Shown: piece by piece, positions 5,582 through 7,214 of the stretch
How positions within the stretch are numbered: position 1 is the first letter of the stretch
Layout of the letters: every line of letters starts with the position of its first letter
NCBI GenBank assembly: GCA_017302195.1
Contig: JAFLEG010000218.1
Coordinates: 1 to 7,214 of the forward strand
Direction: 5' to 3'
Length of the DNA: 7,214 bases
Origin: Verrucomicrobiota bacterium
GTDB taxonomy: Bacteria > Verrucomicrobiota > Verrucomicrobiia > Limisphaerales > UBA9464
Program-made: the position numbers and the translations under genes
Notes under the pieces: model-generated
Database searches by the model: none
Told to the model about the DNA's origin: nothing
Seen by the model: the letters and a program-made list of their open reading frames with translations, nothing else

Positions 5582-6757
5582 ATGCAACTACCGATCGCAC
5601 GCCGCGCCGCCTCGCTGTCGCCCTCCGTCACCCTGGCCATTGATTCCAAGGCCAAGCAGATGAAGGCCGAGGGCCTGGACGTCGTGGGCTTTGGCGCCGG
5701 CGAACCCGACTTTGACACGCCGCAGCACATCAAGGATGCCGCCGCACAGGCCCTCGCCGGGGGCTTCACCAAGTACACGCCCAGCTCGGGCATTCCCGAA
5801 CTGCGGCAGGCGATTGCCGACAAGTTCCAGCGCGAGAACGGGCTGTCCTACAAATCGTCCCAGATCATCGTCAGCAATGGCGGGAAACACTCCTGCTACA
5901 ACGTCATCCTGGCCACCTGCCAGGAGGGCGACGAGGTGATCATCCCCGCCCCGTACTGGCTGAGCTATCCCGAGATGGTGAAGCTGGCGGGCGCGACGCC
6001 GGTCATCCTGCCGACCTCGGACCGCACCGAGTTCAAGGTGACGCCGGCGCAGTTGCGCGCGGCCCTCACGGACCGCACCCGCCTCTTCATCCTCAACACG
6101 CCCAGCAATCCCACCGGTACGGTGTACTCGCCCGAGGAGGTCCGGGCGCTGGGAGACGTCTGCATCGAGAAGGGCGTGATGATCATGAGCGACGAAATCT
6201 ACGAACATCTGCTTTATGACGGCGCCCGCCATCAGTCCGTCGCCAGCTTCAGTCCGGCCCACCTGGCCCACACCATCATCGTCCACGGCTTCGCCAAGGC
6301 GTGGAGCATGACGGGATGGCGCCTGGGCTTCCTGGCGGCGCCCGAGCCCATCGCCAAGGCCATTGACGCGGTGCAGTCCCACAGCACCAGCAACCCCTGC
6401 TCCTTCGCCCAGAAGGGGGGCGTGGCGGCGCTGACGGGTCCGCAGGATCACCTGCCCCTCTGGCTGAAGGAGTATGCGGCCCGCCGCACCTACGCCTGGC
6501 AGCAGCTCAATCAGATGCCGGGCGTCTCCTGCGTCAACAGCCGCGGCGCCTTCTACCTGTTCCCCAACATCAGCGGCACCGGCCTGAAGTCCGCCGAGTT
6601 CTGCGCGCGCCTGCTGGAGGAGGAAAAGGTCGCCGCCGTCCCGGGAATCGCCTTCGGCGCCGACGACTACATCCGCCTCAGCTATGCCACCGGCATGGCC
6701 CAGATCGAGAAGGGCCTCGGGCGCATGAAGCGTTTCGTGGAAGGGTTGAAGGGCTGA
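5582..6757 (+). CDS. PLP-dependent class I aminotransferase, aspartate aminotransferase type
   Basis: This is a 391-aa cytosolic enzyme predicted to transfer the amino group of aspartate (possibly also prephenate or other amino acids) to 2-oxoglutarate, using pyridoxal phosphate. All fold-type I landmarks are present: GAGEPDFDTP near residues 38-47, NGGK with K102, W126 stacking on the cofactor, NTPSNPTG with N176, D204 and Y207 in SDEIYEHLLY, the Schiff-base lysine K239 in HGFAKAWSMTGWRLGF, and the carboxylate-binding R365 in YIRLSYATG. The length and the GGK motif fit the Thermus/Rhizobium-type subgroup rather than the E. coli AspC type. The start at ATG 5582 gives the family N-terminus. 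The open frame upstream to 5132 runs antisense through the tRNA and is rejected. There is no good Shine-Dalgarno sequence. It is probably a core-genome gene, unrelated to the island. Exact substrate is not determined. Confidence 0.95.
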   Translation: MQLPIARRAASLSPSVTLAIDSKAKQMKAEGLDVVGFGAGEPDFDTPQHIKDAAAQALAGGFTKYTPSSGIPELRQAIADKFQRENGLSYKSSQIIVSNGGKHSCYNVILATCQEGDEVIIPAPYWLSYPEMVKLAGATPVILPTSDRTEFKVTPAQLRAALTDRTRLFILNTPSNPTGTVYSPEEVRALGDVCIEKGVMIMSDEIYEHLLYDGARHQSVASFSPAHLAHTIIVHGFAKAWSMTGWRLGFLAAPEPIAKAIDAVQSHSTSNPCSFAQKGGVAALTGPQDHLPLWLKEYAARRTYAWQQLNQMPGVSCVNSRGAFYLFPNISGTGLKSAEFCARLLEEEKVAAVPGIAFGADDYIRLSYATGMAQIEKGLGRMKRFVEGLKG

Positions 6758-6784
6758 GACGGATCCCGCGTCTGGAATGTGTAG

Positions 6785-6834
6785 CGGTTCCCAGCCTCTG
6801 GGAGCCGTCCCGCCAGCAGACTGCCCTCCGGGCA
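6785..6834. repeat. Pair of hairpins between the aminotransferase and peroxidase genes
   Basis: Arms 6785-6794 and 6798-6807 form a 10-bp stem (one G-T wobble) with a CCT loop. A second stem, TGCCC/GGGCA (6822-6826 and 6830-6834), has a TCC loop. There is no T-tract, so a REP-like intergenic repeat or an mRNA end structure is as likely as a terminator for the aminotransferase. Confidence 0.4.
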
Positions 6835-6865
6835 CTTCGCTGGAGAACTCCCCTGAAAATTGTCC

Positions 6866-7214
6866 ATGAAGAGCACCCCCATCCTGCTGTCCGGCCTGCT
6901 GGCCACCCTCGTCGCGACCCCGGTCGCCGCCCAGACACCCGCCGACACGGCCCTCCGGGCCAAGGCGCTGGAACTGATCACCCCGATCCCGGAGAAGATG
7001 CCGGGAGCGGAGAACGACACCCCGGACCGCGTCGCCCTGGGCGAGAAACTCTTCTTTGAGAAGAAGCTTTCCATGAACGGCTCCCAGTCCTGCAACTCCT
7101 GCCACGCGGTGGATCAGGGCAAGGGGGGCGTGGACAACGAGCCGACCTCTCCCGGCGCCCTGGGCAAGCGGGGCGGGCGCAACTCCCCCACCGTGCTCAA
7201 CGCCGGATTCCATC
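6866..7214 (+). CDS. Di-heme cytochrome c peroxidase (CcpA/MauG family), N-terminal part
   Basis: The gene runs off the window; 116 codons are visible. Residues 1-22 form a signal peptide (MKSTP, hydrophobic core, VAA before Q23), so the protein is periplasmic. The mature part has PDRVALGEKLFFEKKLS, then the first heme-binding motif C76-N-S-C79-H80, and ends in GKRGGRNSPTVLNAGFH. This order is the signature of the N-terminal domain of bacterial di-heme cytochrome c peroxidases, which reduce hydrogen peroxide with electrons from small cytochromes or act as MauG-like oxidases. The second heme domain lies outside the window, so the exact subtype stays open. ATG 6866 is the only start giving the signal peptide. 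GGAG at 6842-6845 is too far upstream to be a normal ribosome site. The 108-base gap and the hairpins before it suggest separate transcription from the aminotransferase gene. Confidence 0.93.
   Translation, partial: MKSTPILLSGLLATLVATPVAAQTPADTALRAKALELITPIPEKMPGAENDTPDRVALGEKLFFEKKLSMNGSQSCNSCHAVDQGKGGVDNEPTSPGALGKRGGRNSPTVLNAGFH

Noticed and set aside
5588..7213. 541-codon open frame on the minus strand opposite the aminotransferase and peroxidase genes
   Set aside because: Same GC-codon shadow effect; the plus strand encodes two clear enzyme families with catalytic motifs.

Overview
The window looks like a piece of a GC-rich bacterial chromosome, most likely Verrucomicrobiota (Planctomycetota is the main alternative). 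The clues are two large secreted proteins that end in the same type of beta-rich tail, remnants of a prepilin-type H-X9-DG protein, weak Shine-Dalgarno signals, and strongly GC-biased codons in the core genes. This assignment comes from protein style, not from a marker gene.

Layout. (1) Positions 1-302 hold the 3' end of a secreted or surface protein gene. (2) A 301-base spacer follows, with a hairpin and a dispersed-repeat-like motif. (3) Positions 604-2718 encode a 704-aa exported protein with two carbohydrate-binding-like repeats, a Pro linker, a third beta-rich domain and a C-terminal tail module. (4) From about 2745 to 5136 lies an accessory zone with relaxed, more AT-rich composition. 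It holds a 4-TM membrane protein (2753-3115), a decayed repeat copy (3139-3302), a non-coding stretch with helically phased short repeats (3303-3470), a 2-TM mini-protein (3543-3755), an abortive-infection-type protein with a HEPN-like RNase motif (3835-4746), and a second repeat copy with the end of an H-X9-DG gene on the minus strand. The second copy abuts an intact initiator tRNA-fMet (5114-5190, minus). (5) The core genome resumes with a class I aspartate-type aminotransferase (5582-6757) and the start of a di-heme cytochrome c peroxidase (6866 to the window end).

Main interpretation. A 75-bp direct repeat (69/75 identical by hand alignment) contains the last 23 nt of tRNA-fMet, from the T-loop to CCA, plus the downstream hairpin. 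One copy belongs to the intact tRNA; the other sits 1,834 bp away next to a truncated tRNA end. The segment between them holds the putative defence gene and the 2-TM mini-protein. This is the expected footprint of a small island at a tRNA 3' end, but no integrase is present. The homology also runs well past the tRNA into a decayed H-X9-DG gene, so local duplication or repeated acquisition is as likely as one clean integration. The best candidate for a new system is the 2-TM protein plus the HEPN-type protein. No experimental function can be claimed for it from sequence alone.
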